From Croceibacterium_A sp044506885 (GTDB lineage: Bacteria > Pseudomonadota > Alphaproteobacteria > Sphingomonadales > Sphingomonadaceae), in the NCBI GenBank assembly GCA_044506885.1, contig JBIQKC010000046.1, positions 1 to 19,218 of the forward strand: 19,218 nucleotides of DNA, written 5' to 3'. The notes under the pieces were generated by a model. The model searched no databases. It saw only the letters and a list, made by a program, of their open reading frames with translations, and had not been told where the DNA came from. Every line of letters begins with the position of its first letter. The stretch's first letter is position 1. Below, piece by piece: positions 1 to 7,830 of the stretch. The translations under genes and the position numbers were made by a program.

Positions 1-26
1 CCCTTTCGAGGAGCGCCGGCCTTCAT

Positions 27-66
27 GTGCGGGAGTGAGGAGAGAAGAGCTCGATCGCTCCCGCAC
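27..66. repeat. Inverted repeat, possible hairpin
   Basis: The arms GTGCGGGAG (27-35) and CTCCCGCAC (58-66) are exact reverse complements separated by 22 nt. No T-run follows on either strand. It could form a hairpin at the end of a transcript coming from the left or right, but its role is not shown by the sequence. Confidence 0.4.
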
Positions 67-168
67 CCGTCGCATTGCCAACCTATGGCTGACTTCCACC
101 CCATAACCCATATGGTTCGCGATATCAAGGGGAAAGTGCGCTCTCCATGCCCTTCCCACCCCAACCTC

Positions 169-253
169 TCGTCATTCCCGCGCACGCGGGAACCCAGTGG
201 GCTCTTGTACGCGCGCAACTGTGACTGGGTCCCCGCTTTCGCGGGGATGACGA
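169..253. repeat. Inverted pair of REP-like palindromic elements
   Basis: Unit 1 (about 169-198) reads TCGTCATTCCCGCG, then a short loop, then GCGGGAACCCAGT. Unit 2 (224-253) is the inverse, beginning ACTGGGTCCCCGC and ending GCGGGGATGACGA. Each unit is itself a hairpin, and the two together form a larger inverted pair with about 25 nt between them, the layout of a BIME. A second pair of the same family lies at 2723-2812. Units with a core like CGTCATTCCCGCGAAAGCGGGAA are widespread extragenic repeats in proteobacteria; that part is general knowledge. Confidence 0.65.
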
Positions 254-254
254 A

Positions 255-306
255 GGGGGGTTGGGGATGACGAGGGTTGGGTTTGGGTTTGGATTTGGGT
301 TTGGGG
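255..306 (+). other. G-rich tract with G-quadruplex-forming pattern
   Basis: The plus strand has consecutive G-runs: six G at 255-260, four at 263-266, then three each at 274-276, 279-281, 285-287 and 297-299, and four at 303-306. The loops are 2, 7, 2, 3, 9 and 3 nt. At least four runs satisfy the usual G3+ N1-7 rule. The part from 279 to 306 is a TTTGGG-type repeat. It lies outside genes, about 65 nt beyond the end of the aldose epimerase gene. Function is unknown. Confidence 0.5.
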
Positions 307-371
307 AACGAGGTTGGGATAGGGAGCTTGCGGTGACGAAGGGTGGGGTGGCCCCCTTTCGTCGACGCGAG

Positions 372-1244
372 TCAGGCGGCCGCGATTCGTATCGTCAGCG
401 AGGCGGAGCAGCCTGGGGGGAGGACGATCATTTCGTCCGGCGCACGGTTGGGAGCGTCGGGGGTGTGGGTCACAGGCTCGAGGCACAGGGCCGTGCCGTC
501 GGCCGGGGCGTAGAGGTGGAGGCTGGGCGCGCCGTCGGCTTCGATGGCGATCGCGCCGAGATCGTCGGCGATTTCGGCCGCGCCGCGCCAGCCGGCGAAG
601 CAGTGATCGACGGTTTCGGGCGGGAGCGGCGCGCCGCCGCGCCAGTCGCCGAAGTGATCGGCGGGCGCGGTGACCCCGGTGGGCAGGCAATCGGGCGTGG
701 CGAGCAGCACGTGACCGGCGGCGAAGCGCACCTGCGTTTCCGGACGGCGGCGGAAACAGGGATGGAGGCCGAGGCCGGCGGGCATCGGCGCGTCGCCGCG
801 GTTGGTGAGGACAAGCGTCACCGCGCAGCCTTTCGGCCCCAGCCGCACACGCTGTTGCGCACGGTATGCCCAGGGCCAGGGACCGGCTCCGTCGTAATCG
901 TCCGCCAGCACGCACTTGGTCGCGACCGCGCTTTCGATGCGCCACGCCCGCTGCCAGGCGAGGCCGTGGATGCTGTGCGGTTCGGGCGGAAAATTGGCGG
1001 GAAGGATCGCCTCCTGCCCGGCGAAGGCGAAGCGGCCGTCGCGGATGCGGTTGCACCATGGCGCGAGCGGGAAGCAGGCGGTGTGGAGCGGATTGCGCGC
1101 GCCCTCCGGCGTGGGGCGCAATATGTCGAGCCCGCGATGGCGCAGCGCGGCGATCGCGCCGCCGAGTTCGGGCAGCAGCTCGGCTTCCCAGTCGCCGGCG
1201 CGGAGCTGGAGCCTGTTCCGGGGGGAGAGTGCGGGGGCGTTCAT
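372..1244 (-). CDS. Aldose 1-epimerase family protein (YphB/GalM type)
   Basis: A 290-residue protein that probably interconverts alpha and beta anomers of a free sugar, here plausibly xylose, mannose or another hemicellulose sugar. The fold is recognisable from two conserved histidines (H93 in SIHGLAW and H161 in GLHPCF) and a catalytic glutamate in LEPVTHTPDAPN (about E256), a signature shared with the YphB-like branch. No signal peptide is seen, so it should be cytoplasmic. The frame stays open upstream to 1508, but that part is the reading of the 36-bp repeats and the GH5 gene; the ATG at 1244 (MNAPALSP) gives the normal family length. It is the last gene of the minus-strand xyl/hemicellulose locus and is separated from the GH5 gene by the repeat array. 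The exact sugar is not determined by sequence. Confidence 0.85.
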   Translation of the reverse strand: MNAPALSPRNRLQLRAGDWEAELLPELGGAIAALRHRGLDILRPTPEGARNPLHTACFPLAPWCNRIRDGRFAFAGQEAILPANFPPEPHSIHGLAWQRAWRIESAVATKCVLADDYDGAGPWPWAYRAQQRVRLGPKGCAVTLVLTNRGDAPMPAGLGLHPCFRRRPETQVRFAAGHVLLATPDCLPTGVTAPADHFGDWRGGAPLPPETVDHCFAGWRGAAEIADDLGAIAIEADGAPSLHLYAPADGTALCLEPVTHTPDAPNRAPDEMIVLPPGCSASLTIRIAAA

Positions 1245-1265
1245 GGGGTCAGACTGGCCCACCCC

Positions 1266-1365
1266 CAGCCCCTCCCGCAAGCGGGAGGGGAGAAGATGGG
1301 GCAGCCCCTCCCGCAAGCGGGAGGGGAGAAAATGGGGCAGCCCCTCCCGCAAGCGGGAGGAGAAG
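1266..1365. repeat. Three tandem 36-bp units, each with a strong palindrome
   Basis: Two full 36-bp units (1266-1301 and 1302-1337) differ by one base (GAGAAGATGGGG versus GAGAAAATGGGG). A third partial unit (1338-1365) ends at the GH5 stop codon. Each unit contains a palindrome with core CTCCCGCAAGCGGGAG. In the minus-strand transcript, three GC-rich hairpins would follow one another between the GH5 and epimerase genes. No T-run follows them, so they are as likely to be mRNA-stabilising or attenuating as terminating. A related palindrome lies after ung at 13427-13452. Confidence 0.8.
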
Positions 1366-2694
1366 TCACGCGGCGGTCTTGGCCGCGTTTTCGCGGACCA
1401 GCGCCAGCATCGCCTCGTCGGTGTCGAACAGGCCGTACCAGCCCTGCGGCTCGTGCGGGGGATCGCCCATGTAGGCATGGTCGCCGTCCTTGAAGCGGGC
1501 GTCGGCATGGGCGGCGCGCGCTTCGCCGTTCCAGGCCCAGAAATTGCTGCCCATCACCGGGCCGCCCCCGGCCCACGAGGCTTCGACGGCGTCGTGGATG
1601 GTGCGGTAGTACCGTTCGCGGAAAGTCGTCGGCGTGCCGGGAGCATAGACTTCGCCGTCGCGCGGGAAGCCGAATTCCTCGAACACCAGCGGCAGGCCCA
1701 GTTCGGTCGCCAGCCGTTCGTGCGTGGCGAGGTAATCGCGCACCTTGGCTGCGCCCGCATCCCATGTCCCGGCGAGATTCTTGCCGTCGACCCAGCCCCA
1801 GTTGAGCGGCCAGATGTGCGCGGTGAGATAGTCGATGTTCCGGTGCGCGCGGCGGACGATGTCCTCGCTGCCTTGTGCGCCCTGCGTGCCTTCGTGGCCG
1901 AGCGAGACCAAGTGGTTGGCGTCGAGGCTGCGGATGAGTTCGGCCGTGTCGTCGATCCACTGGTAGTAGGCGTCGCGGTGCCGCTCCACCCCTTCGTCGG
2001 TGCCGCCGGGGCGCGGTTCGTTGGCATGCTGCCAGCACATGATCGCCGGATCGTCGATGTAGCGCGTGCCGGTGATCGCATTGGTGCGGGTTACCACGGT
2101 GCGGACGTATTCGCGGTACAGCGCCACCGCCTCGGCATTGGCGTAGAAGGCGCTCGTCGCGTCCGGATAGGCCGGCCACGGGTGGGCCGGATCGTTCATG
2201 TCCATGTAGCTGCCGGTCACGCGATAGAGCCAGGTGCCGAACCCGCCCGACCATTCCCAGAAATTGCCGAGGCAGACCACGGCCGTCATGCCGCGCCGGG
2301 CGATTTCCGCCATCGCGAAGTCGAGCCCGGCGAGCAGTTCCTGGTTGAGCGAGCCGTCGGGCAGGGAGAAGCCGGGCTTGATCGAGTTGTTGAGCGGGCC
2401 TTCTTCCGCCGCCGCCATGATGCGCAGGTTGTTGAGGCCGAGCGCCTTCAGCCGGTCCAGTTCGCGGCCGAGACGGGCGCGGTCGCCATATTCGGCATCG
2501 GCGCCGAGCCACGCGGCGTACCACATGTTGGCGCCGGCGATGCGATACGGTTCATCGCCGCGCAGGAGCTTCGTCCCCTCGCGGCGGACGAAGGCGGGGG
2601 CATCGGCTTGCGCGCCGGAGCATCCGCCCAGCGTGAGCAAGGCGGCGCTGCCCGCCATTCCGGCGAGCATCGTGCGGCGGTCGGTATTCATCAT
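1366..2694 (-). CDS. GH5-family endo-beta-mannanase-like lipoprotein
   Basis: A 442-residue glycoside hydrolase of the GH5 TIM-barrel type, most like endo-1,4-beta-mannosidases (GH5_7-like). The acid/base glutamate is E226 in HANEPR and the nucleophile is E340 in VFEEFG; GANMWYAAW and FWEWSGG are further family-like segments. The N-terminus has a twin arginine (DRRTMLAG) followed by a hydrophobic stretch and a lipobox LGGC (Cys25), so it is probably exported, perhaps by Tat, and lipid-anchored. I chose the ATG at 2694 because GGGAGGGGGAG lies just upstream; the next codon (2691) is also ATG. The frame runs open to 2784, but that part reads the REP-like repeats. It lies downstream of the esterase gene. 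Substrate by family: mannan or glucomannan; not proven here. Confidence 0.87.
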   Translation of the reverse strand: MMNTDRRTMLAGMAGSAALLTLGGCSGAQADAPAFVRREGTKLLRGDEPYRIAGANMWYAAWLGADAEYGDRARLGRELDRLKALGLNNLRIMAAAEEGPLNNSIKPGFSLPDGSLNQELLAGLDFAMAEIARRGMTAVVCLGNFWEWSGGFGTWLYRVTGSYMDMNDPAHPWPAYPDATSAFYANAEAVALYREYVRTVVTRTNAITGTRYIDDPAIMCWQHANEPRPGGTDEGVERHRDAYYQWIDDTAELIRSLDANHLVSLGHEGTQGAQGSEDIVRRAHRNIDYLTAHIWPLNWGWVDGKNLAGTWDAGAAKVRDYLATHERLATELGLPLVFEEFGFPRDGEVYAPGTPTTFRERYYRTIHDAVEASWAGGGPVMGSNFWAWNGEARAAHADARFKDGDHAYMGDPPHEPQGWYGLFDTDEAMLALVRENAAKTAA

Positions 2695-2722
2695 GGCTCC
2701 CCCTCCCGATACCAACTCTCTT

Positions 2723-2812
2723 TCGTCACCCTCGCGAATGCGGGGATCCGGTCGCAGTGCGCTGCGCGCGCGTGTTTGCTTCACTGGGTTCCCGCTTTCG
2801 CGGGAATGACGA
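2723..2812. repeat. Second inverted pair of REP-like palindromes
   Basis: The right-hand unit (2782-2812) begins CACTGGGTTCCCGC and ends GCGGGAATGACGA. It matches the units at 169-253 closely. The left-hand unit (about 2723-2752) is a more diverged inverse copy beginning TCGTCACCCTCGCG and ending GGGGATCCGGT. The pair fills most of the gap between the esterase stop and the GH5 start, so in the minus-strand message it would form intercistronic hairpins. Confidence 0.6.
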
Positions 2813-2829
2813 TGTGTTTTCCGGCTTCT

Positions 2830-4719
2830 TCACTGTTCGATGGCGATCTCGAACCCCGGCAGCGGCATGGCGCGGCCATCATAGGTGTTGACCACCGGGC
2901 TGTCGGCCCAGGCGTAGCGGACGCGGGTGGCGCGCTGGCCGTCGCCGTGGAGCAAGGCTTCGGCATCGGCGAGAGTGACGCGCGCGAAGCGGCAGCTTTC
3001 CTGCGTCTCGCCGCACAGCTCGAAGGCCAGCGGCGGGCCGCTCCAGCTTTCGAGCGCGCCTTCGACATTGGCGAAGGCGACGCGCACGCCATCGGCCGTG
3101 CGCCGCGCCGAGACGGGGCGAGGCAGGCCCTTGCCCAGCGCTTCGAGCGCGAGGCGCTTGCCGAGTTCGACCTTGTTGGTCGGATGAATGTCGGTGCGGT
3201 CGCCGATGTCGATGGCGGTGGCGAGGCCGGCGTCGGGGTCGGCGAGCACCGCCTGCCGCTGGTCCTCGCGCAGTTCCGCCCAGCCGCTCTCCACCGGCGC
3301 GTTCGCGGTGGGGCCGAAGTTGGCGAGCTGGACCACCAGCACGCGCAAGTCCCCCCCGAACTGCCGCCGCCAGCCGGCGAACAACTCGCGCTGCCGATCG
3401 CGGTAGCCGGCGATGCCGACGTCGCTTTCGCCCTGGTACCAGGCCGCGCCGGCCATCGCGTAACCGCCGATGGGAGCGATCATGCGGTTGTGCATCACGC
3501 CGATGCCGGCGTTGGCGTCCCACGGCGCGCGCGGGGGCATTTCGGTGATGGGGCTGGCGGCGTAAGTCCAGCCTTCGCCGAGCGGGATGCGCGCGCCGCC
3601 CGTGGGGGTGAAGGCGAGCACATCGGCGCTGCTCTGCATGCCGCCGGGGCCCCAGCTGTTGCTGGCGGCGAAGACGATCTCGTTGGCCCCGGCGCGCAGG
3701 TACCCGGCGGGAACCGCGTATTTGCGCTCGGCGCTCCAGCCGTGGGTAATGCCGACGGGGCGGCCGTTGACCCAGGTGGCGTCGAGATCGTCGACGATGC
3801 CGATATTCAGCTCCCCCCCAGCGGCGGCCTGCTCGGCGGTTAGTTCCAGCGTGCGGCGGAACCAGACGTTGCCGATGGCTTCCGGCGCGCCTTCGCCCCA
3901 CGCGGTCCACGGGCCGATCCGGGGCGCCGGCTTCCAGTCCATGCCGGACGGGTCGCTCCACGGTTGCTGCCCGCCGGTCCGGTCGCGCCACCAGGCTTCC
4001 CAGACAGGCGCGAAAGCGGTGACGGCGGCCAGCGGGTCTTCGCCGAAACCGTCGAGCAGGGCCATCTGCTCCGCGCCGTAGAGCGCCGCCCCGCCTTCGG
4101 GCGTGAGCCAGGCGCGGATCTGCGAGCCGCCCCAGCTCGAATGGACCGCGCCCATCGGAATATCGAGCGCGGCGCGCAAGTCGCGCAGCATGTAATAGCA
4201 GGCGGCGGAAAAGCCGCCGGTGGTTTCGGGGCCGGCCGATTGCCAGCCCGCCTCGCCGCCGAATTCGCGCACCGGCCTTGCGGCCGTATCGAGCGGCACG
4301 GTCAGCATCCGCAGCAGCGGATCGGCGCTGGCCTGGATGTTGTTGTAGCCGTTGATCCCGGCGCTGACGGTGAAGGCCATGTTCGACTGGCCCGAGCAGA
4401 GCCAGACGTCGCCGACGACGATGTCCGAAACCGTGGCGCTGCCGCTGCCATCGCCGACGGTGAGCGTGACCGGATCGGCGCTCGCCGGGCGGGCGGGGAA
4501 TTCGAGGCGGAACGCGCCGTCGTCGCCGGCGCGGGCGCTGGCTTCGGCCTCGCCCAGCCTGCCGGAAACGCGCGCTCCCGGCTGGGCCGAACCTTCGACC
4601 ACCACCGGCCGGTCGCGCTGGATCACGGCGTGGTCCTGCCACACGGGCAGGAGTTGCGGCGCGGCCAGCGCCGGGAGGGGGAGCAGCGCCCCGGCGAAGA
4701 GGAGCGCGGCTTTCCTCAC
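2830..4719 (-). CDS. Secreted SGNH esterase, sialate O-acetylesterase family
   Basis: A 629-residue exported carbohydrate acetylesterase. It has an N-terminal signal peptide (MRKAALLFAGALLPLPALAA), then the SGNH block with nucleophile Ser112 in SGQSNM, the supporting motifs SSWGGSQIRAWL and WYQGESD, and the Asp/His pair in DIHP (about D510/H512). A beta-rich insert around residues 285-370 resembles a carbohydrate-binding jelly roll. This architecture and length are usual for proteins annotated as sialate O-acetylesterase. Given xylan and mannan genes around it, I infer it removes acetyl groups from hemicellulose rather than from sialic acid. The start is a GTG at 4719 whose bases overlap the xylC stop (GTGA), so translation is probably coupled to xylC. 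It sits where Caulobacter has xylD. Confidence 0.85.
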   Translation of the reverse strand: MRKAALLFAGALLPLPALAAPQLLPVWQDHAVIQRDRPVVVEGSAQPGARVSGRLGEAEASARAGDDGAFRLEFPARPASADPVTLTVGDGSGSATVSDIVVGDVWLCSGQSNMAFTVSAGINGYNNIQASADPLLRMLTVPLDTAARPVREFGGEAGWQSAGPETTGGFSAACYYMLRDLRAALDIPMGAVHSSWGGSQIRAWLTPEGGAALYGAEQMALLDGFGEDPLAAVTAFAPVWEAWWRDRTGGQQPWSDPSGMDWKPAPRIGPWTAWGEGAPEAIGNVWFRRTLELTAEQAAAGGELNIGIVDDLDATWVNGRPVGITHGWSAERKYAVPAGYLRAGANEIVFAASNSWGPGGMQSSADVLAFTPTGGARIPLGEGWTYAASPITEMPPRAPWDANAGIGVMHNRMIAPIGGYAMAGAAWYQGESDVGIAGYRDRQRELFAGWRRQFGGDLRVLVVQLANFGPTANAPVESGWAELREDQRQAVLADPDAGLATAIDIGDRTDIHPTNKVELGKRLALEALGKGLPRPVSARRTADGVRVAFANVEGALESWSGPPLAFELCGETQESCRFARVTLADAEALLHGDGQRATRVRYAWADSPVVNTYDGRAMPLPGFEIAIEQ

Positions 4720-5600
4720 CCGAGCTTTGCCGGGGTCACGGGAACGCCCGCGACAGGACTGTCGAAGCTGAGCAGCCAGCCGGAGGCGGGGAATGCCTTG
4801 TAGGCATCCTCGTCCATGTTCTTGGTCGCGGTGGTGACGTAGCCGGTTTTGAGGTCCGGCCCGCCGAGCGCCATCTTGGTCACGTCGCGGCCGGGCATGG
4901 CCTGCGTCGCCACCAGCTTGCCGTCGGGCGAGAAGCGGGCGACCTTGCCGCCGAGATAGAGCCCGGTCCAGACGTGATCTTCCGCATCGACGATCGGACC
5001 GTCGGGGTAGGCGTCGGGGAACAGCGCGCCGGTGTCCACGAAAGGCCGCGCTTCGCCCACGCCAGCGGCGGAAAGATCGGCGACCATCATTTTCTGCGCG
5101 GTGGTGTCGGTGAAATAGATCCGGTCGCCCGACCCGCTGACCGCCGGGCCGTTGGTGATGGAGATGCCGCCGGGGCCGGCGGGGCGGATTTCGCCCCGGT
5201 CGAACACGTAGAAGCGGCCGCTGGCCTGCTCTTCGCTGTCGTCCATCGAGCCGAACCAGACGCGGCCCCACGGATCGGTGCAGGCGTCGTTGAGGCGGTT
5301 GCCCGCCGGCTCGCCCGGAACGGACATCAGCTTCGCGAAAGCCTGCGTGGCGGGATCGAATGTATGGAGCCCGTCCTTGAGGCCGCAGAGCAGCAGGCCG
5401 TTATCGGCGGGGAGCGCCCAGCCGATCTGTTCGGGCGCTTGCGCCCTGGCGTTGCTGCCGGTGGCCGGGTCGAAGTGCCAGAGATAGCGGCCCTTGATGT
5501 CGACGAACCACACGACCTGCCGCGCGGGGTCCCACAACACCCCTTCGCCGAGCTTGCTTTCGACGTCGAGAGCCTGGCGAACTTCGGCCCCTATCTCCAT
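4716..5600 (-). CDS. xylC: Xylono-1,5-lactonase, SMP-30/gluconolactonase family
   Basis: A 294-residue cytoplasmic beta-propeller lactonase that hydrolyses xylonolactone to xylonate, step 2 of the Weimberg pathway. Family metal ligands are visible: E19 in LGEGVLWD, the NRLND segment (N101-D105) and the aspartate in YPDG. Other SMP-30 signatures are WFVDIKG, GRVWFGSM and ITNGP. It resembles Caulobacter XylC along its length. Start: the ATG at 5600 lies inside the end of xylB (10-bp overlap with the xylB stop at 5591), which suggests translational coupling. The frame continues further upstream only as the shadow of xylB. Its 3' end overlaps the esterase start by 4 bp. Confidence 0.9.
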   Translation of the reverse strand: MEIGAEVRQALDVESKLGEGVLWDPARQVVWFVDIKGRYLWHFDPATGSNARAQAPEQIGWALPADNGLLLCGLKDGLHTFDPATQAFAKLMSVPGEPAGNRLNDACTDPWGRVWFGSMDDSEEQASGRFYVFDRGEIRPAGPGGISITNGPAVSGSGDRIYFTDTTAQKMMVADLSAAGVGEARPFVDTGALFPDAYPDGPIVDAEDHVWTGLYLGGKVARFSPDGKLVATQAMPGRDVTKMALGGPDLKTGYVTTATKNMDEDAYKAFPASGWLLSFDSPVAGVPVTPAKLG

Positions 5601-6376
5601 CCGGCATCCACCCAATAGTTGTGCGCGGTGCAGTAGCGCGAATCGTCGGAGGCGAGAAACAGCGCCAGCGACGCCACGTCGGACGGCTGGATGCGCCCGT
5701 CGAGGCATTGCGCGGCGACGATCTCGGCCTCTCCCTCCGGCGTGTACCACCGCATCTGCCGCGGCGTCTGCACGTTGCCGGGAACGATGGTGTTGACGCG
5801 GATGCCGCTGCGCCCCAGCTCGCGCGCGAGGCTGCGGGTCAGCCCTTCGATGGCGGCCTTGGCGGTCTGGTAGATGACGAGGTCTTCGAGGCCCAGATGC
5901 CACGAGATCGAGCCGAGGTTGACGATCGAACCGCCGCCCGCCGCCGTCATCGCCGGGACCACGGCCTTGGCGGCGAAGAACTGGTGCTTCAGGTTCACCG
6001 CCATCCGATCGTCCCAGTATTCGGGCGTGACTTCCTCCATTTCGTGGCGGTCGTCGTTGGCGGCGTTGTTGATCAGCACGTCACAGCCGCCGAGCCGGTC
6101 CACCAGCCCGCGGATCTTGGCCTGATAATCGACCGCGTTGCGGATGTCGCAGTTGAGGAAGACCGGCGGAATCGCCGAGCCTTCCAGCCGCGCGACCAGC
6201 GCCTGCGCGGCATCGTCGAGCACGTCGACGAAGGCCACGGCGCTGCCCTGGCGCGCGAATGCTTCGACCATCCCTTCGCCGATGCCGGACGCGCCGCCGC
6301 TGACGATGACTCTCTTTCCGTCCAGACTTGGATAGACGGCGGAGCCCGCCGCCGGTTTCAACGCTTGATGCCCCAC
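5591..6376 (-). CDS. xylB: NAD-dependent D-xylose 1-dehydrogenase (SDR)
   Basis: A 261-residue classical short-chain dehydrogenase, oxidising D-xylose to xylonolactone, step 1 of the Weimberg pathway. It has the nucleotide-binding glycines in SGGASGIG (residues 26-33), NNAANDDRH, a catalytic serine in GSISWHLGLEDL (S156) and YQTAK (Y169, K173). These and the C-terminal segment NYWVDAGWR match Caulobacter XylB very closely by eye. The likely start is a GTG at 6376, with AGGGGA about 7 nt upstream and only 3 nt after the xylA stop. A TTG five codons later is a weaker alternative. There is a short N-terminal extension (MGHQALKPAAGSA) relative to Caulobacter. Activity on L-arabinose cannot be excluded. 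Confidence 0.92.
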   Translation of the reverse strand: MGHQALKPAAGSAVYPSLDGKRVIVSGGASGIGEGMVEAFARQGSAVAFVDVLDDAAQALVARLEGSAIPPVFLNCDIRNAVDYQAKIRGLVDRLGGCDVLINNAANDDRHEMEEVTPEYWDDRMAVNLKHQFFAAKAVVPAMTAAGGGSIVNLGSISWHLGLEDLVIYQTAKAAIEGLTRSLARELGRSGIRVNTIVPGNVQTPRQMRWYTPEGEAEIVAAQCLDGRIQPSDVASLALFLASDDSRYCTAHNYWVDAGWR

Positions 6377-6379
6377 CCG

Positions 6380-7819
6380 TCAGTCCCCTGTATAGACCGT
6401 CTTGACCTGGGTGTAGAACTCGACCGCCGCGAAACCCTGTTCGCGCGGACCATAGCTCGAGCCCCGTGTGCCCCCGAACGGTACGTGATAGTCGACGCCG
6501 GCGGTGGGCAGGTTGACCATGACCATTCCGGCGCGAACGTTCTTGCGGAAATCGCGGATATGCCTTGCGCTGTTCGACACGATGCCGGCCGAAAGCCCGA
6601 AATTGCCCCGGTTGGCGATCTCCAGCGCTTCCTCGTAATTCTTCGCCCGCACCGTGGAGACGACCGGGCCGAACACTTCCTCGTTGTTGATGCGCATCTC
6701 GGGCGCGGTGTCGGCGATCACGGTCGGCTGCATGAAGAAGCCGGGCGTATCGCCGGAAACCTTGTCGCCCCCCGCGGCCAGCCGCCCGCCTTCGTCGCAG
6801 GCGATGCCGACGTAGCTGAAGTTCTGTTCGAGCTGGCTGTCGCTCGAAGCCGGGCCGACCTGCGTATCGGCCGCCAGCGCCGGGCCGACTTTCAGCGAGC
6901 GGGCCTTTTCCGCCAGCGCTTCCACCAAGCGGTCGTGAATCGCGTCTTCCACGATCACCCGGCTGGAGGCGGTGCAGCGCTGCCCGGTCTGGAAGAAGCC
7001 GCCGTCGGCGGCGATCGCCACCGCCTTGTCGAGATCGGCGTCCGCCAGCACCACCAGCGGGTTCTTGCCGCCCATTTCCATCTGCACCCGCGCCTGCCGC
7101 TTCATCGCCGCGAGGCCGACCTGCGCGCCGACCTGCTGCGAGCCGGTGAAGCTGACCGCGGCGACATCCGGGTGGTCGGTGATCGCCCGGCCCACGTCGC
7201 CGCGCCCGAGGACCAGGTTGAACACGCCCGCAGGCGCGCCCGCCTCGGCGATGATCCGGGTCAGCGCCGCGGCCACCGCCGGGGTGATGTTGGCCGGCTT
7301 GATGACCACGGTGTTGCCGAAGGCCAGCGCCGGGGCCGCTTTCCATGCCGGAATCGCGATCGGGAAGTTCCACGGGGTAATCAGGCCGACCACGCCGACC
7401 GCCTCGCGATAGGTCGCGACATCGAGGCCGGGACGAGTCGATTCCAGCGTCTGCCCGTGGCGGCGCAGCGCTTCGCCGGCGAAATAGCGGAAGATGCGCG
7501 CGGCGCGCAGCGTTTCGCCGATGCCTTCGGCGCGGGTCTTGCCTTCCTCGCGCGCCAGCAGCTCGCCCAGTTCCCCGGCCTGGGCGAAGATCGCCGCCGC
7601 CACCTTGTCCAGCAGGTCGGCGCGGACTTCGGGCGAGGCCTTCGACCAGCCCGGCAGCGCATCCTTCGCCGCCGCCACCGCGCGGTCCACATCGGCCGCG
7701 CCGCCGTTGGGAAAGCGCGCGACGACATCGTCGGTGTTCGACGGGTTGCGGCTTTCGAGCGCGTCGTCCGCGCCGGTCCATTCGCCGCCGATGTAGTGAC
7801 CGAGGGAAAGCGTACTCAT
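6380..7819 (-). CDS. xylA: 2,5-dioxovalerate (2-ketoglutarate semialdehyde) dehydrogenase
   Basis: A 479-residue NAD(P)-dependent aldehyde dehydrogenase that converts 2-ketoglutarate semialdehyde to 2-ketoglutarate, the final Weimberg step. Visible hallmarks are N151 in TPWNFP, the SFTGS loop, E248 in EMGGKN and catalytic C282 in GQRCTASS. Assignment as XylA rests on gene order: it lies between xylX (11-nt gap) and xylB (3-nt gap), exactly as in Caulobacter. Here xylA means the dehydrogenase, not xylose isomerase, which shares the symbol in other bacteria. The ATG at 7819 follows AAAAGGG and yields the family's usual length; longer upstream frames are shadows of xylX. Confidence 0.92.
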   Translation of the reverse strand: MSTLSLGHYIGGEWTGADDALESRNPSNTDDVVARFPNGGAADVDRAVAAAKDALPGWSKASPEVRADLLDKVAAAIFAQAGELGELLAREEGKTRAEGIGETLRAARIFRYFAGEALRRHGQTLESTRPGLDVATYREAVGVVGLITPWNFPIAIPAWKAAPALAFGNTVVIKPANITPAVAAALTRIIAEAGAPAGVFNLVLGRGDVGRAITDHPDVAAVSFTGSQQVGAQVGLAAMKRQARVQMEMGGKNPLVVLADADLDKAVAIAADGGFFQTGQRCTASSRVIVEDAIHDRLVEALAEKARSLKVGPALAADTQVGPASSDSQLEQNFSYVGIACDEGGRLAAGGDKVSGDTPGFFMQPTVIADTAPEMRINNEEVFGPVVSTVRAKNYEEALEIANRGNFGLSAGIVSNSARHIRDFRKNVRAGMVMVNLPTAGVDYHVPFGGTRGSSYGPREQGFAAVEFYTQVKTVYTGD

Positions 7820-7830
7820 GATGGCCCTTT

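Larger units (their letters stand above)
1..371. other. Intergenic region without a convincing gene
   Basis: I see no credible coding sequence here. The short open frames lack homology that I recognise and run through repeats. The stretch holds a 9-bp inverted repeat (GTGCGGGAG at 27-35 with CTCCCGCAC at 58-66), an inverted pair of REP-like palindromes at 169-253, and a G-rich tract at 255-306. It lies downstream of the aldose epimerase stop on the minus strand, so the palindromes may end or protect that transcript. The gene to the left is outside the window. Confidence 0.6.

Noticed and set aside
25..270. Possible 81-residue protein
   Set aside because: Half of it is the translation of the REP-like pair, and no ribosome site or recognisable domain is present.
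1266..1365. CRISPR array
   Set aside because: The 36-bp units abut each other with no unique spacers, and the palindrome belongs to a dispersed family; no cas genes are nearby.
916..3843. A very long open frame on the plus strand (975 codons)
   Set aside because: It is antisense to the epimerase, GH5 and esterase genes, is rich in Arg/Ala/Gly/Val with no recognisable domain, and runs through the palindromic repeats. Long antisense frames are expected in DNA of this G+C.
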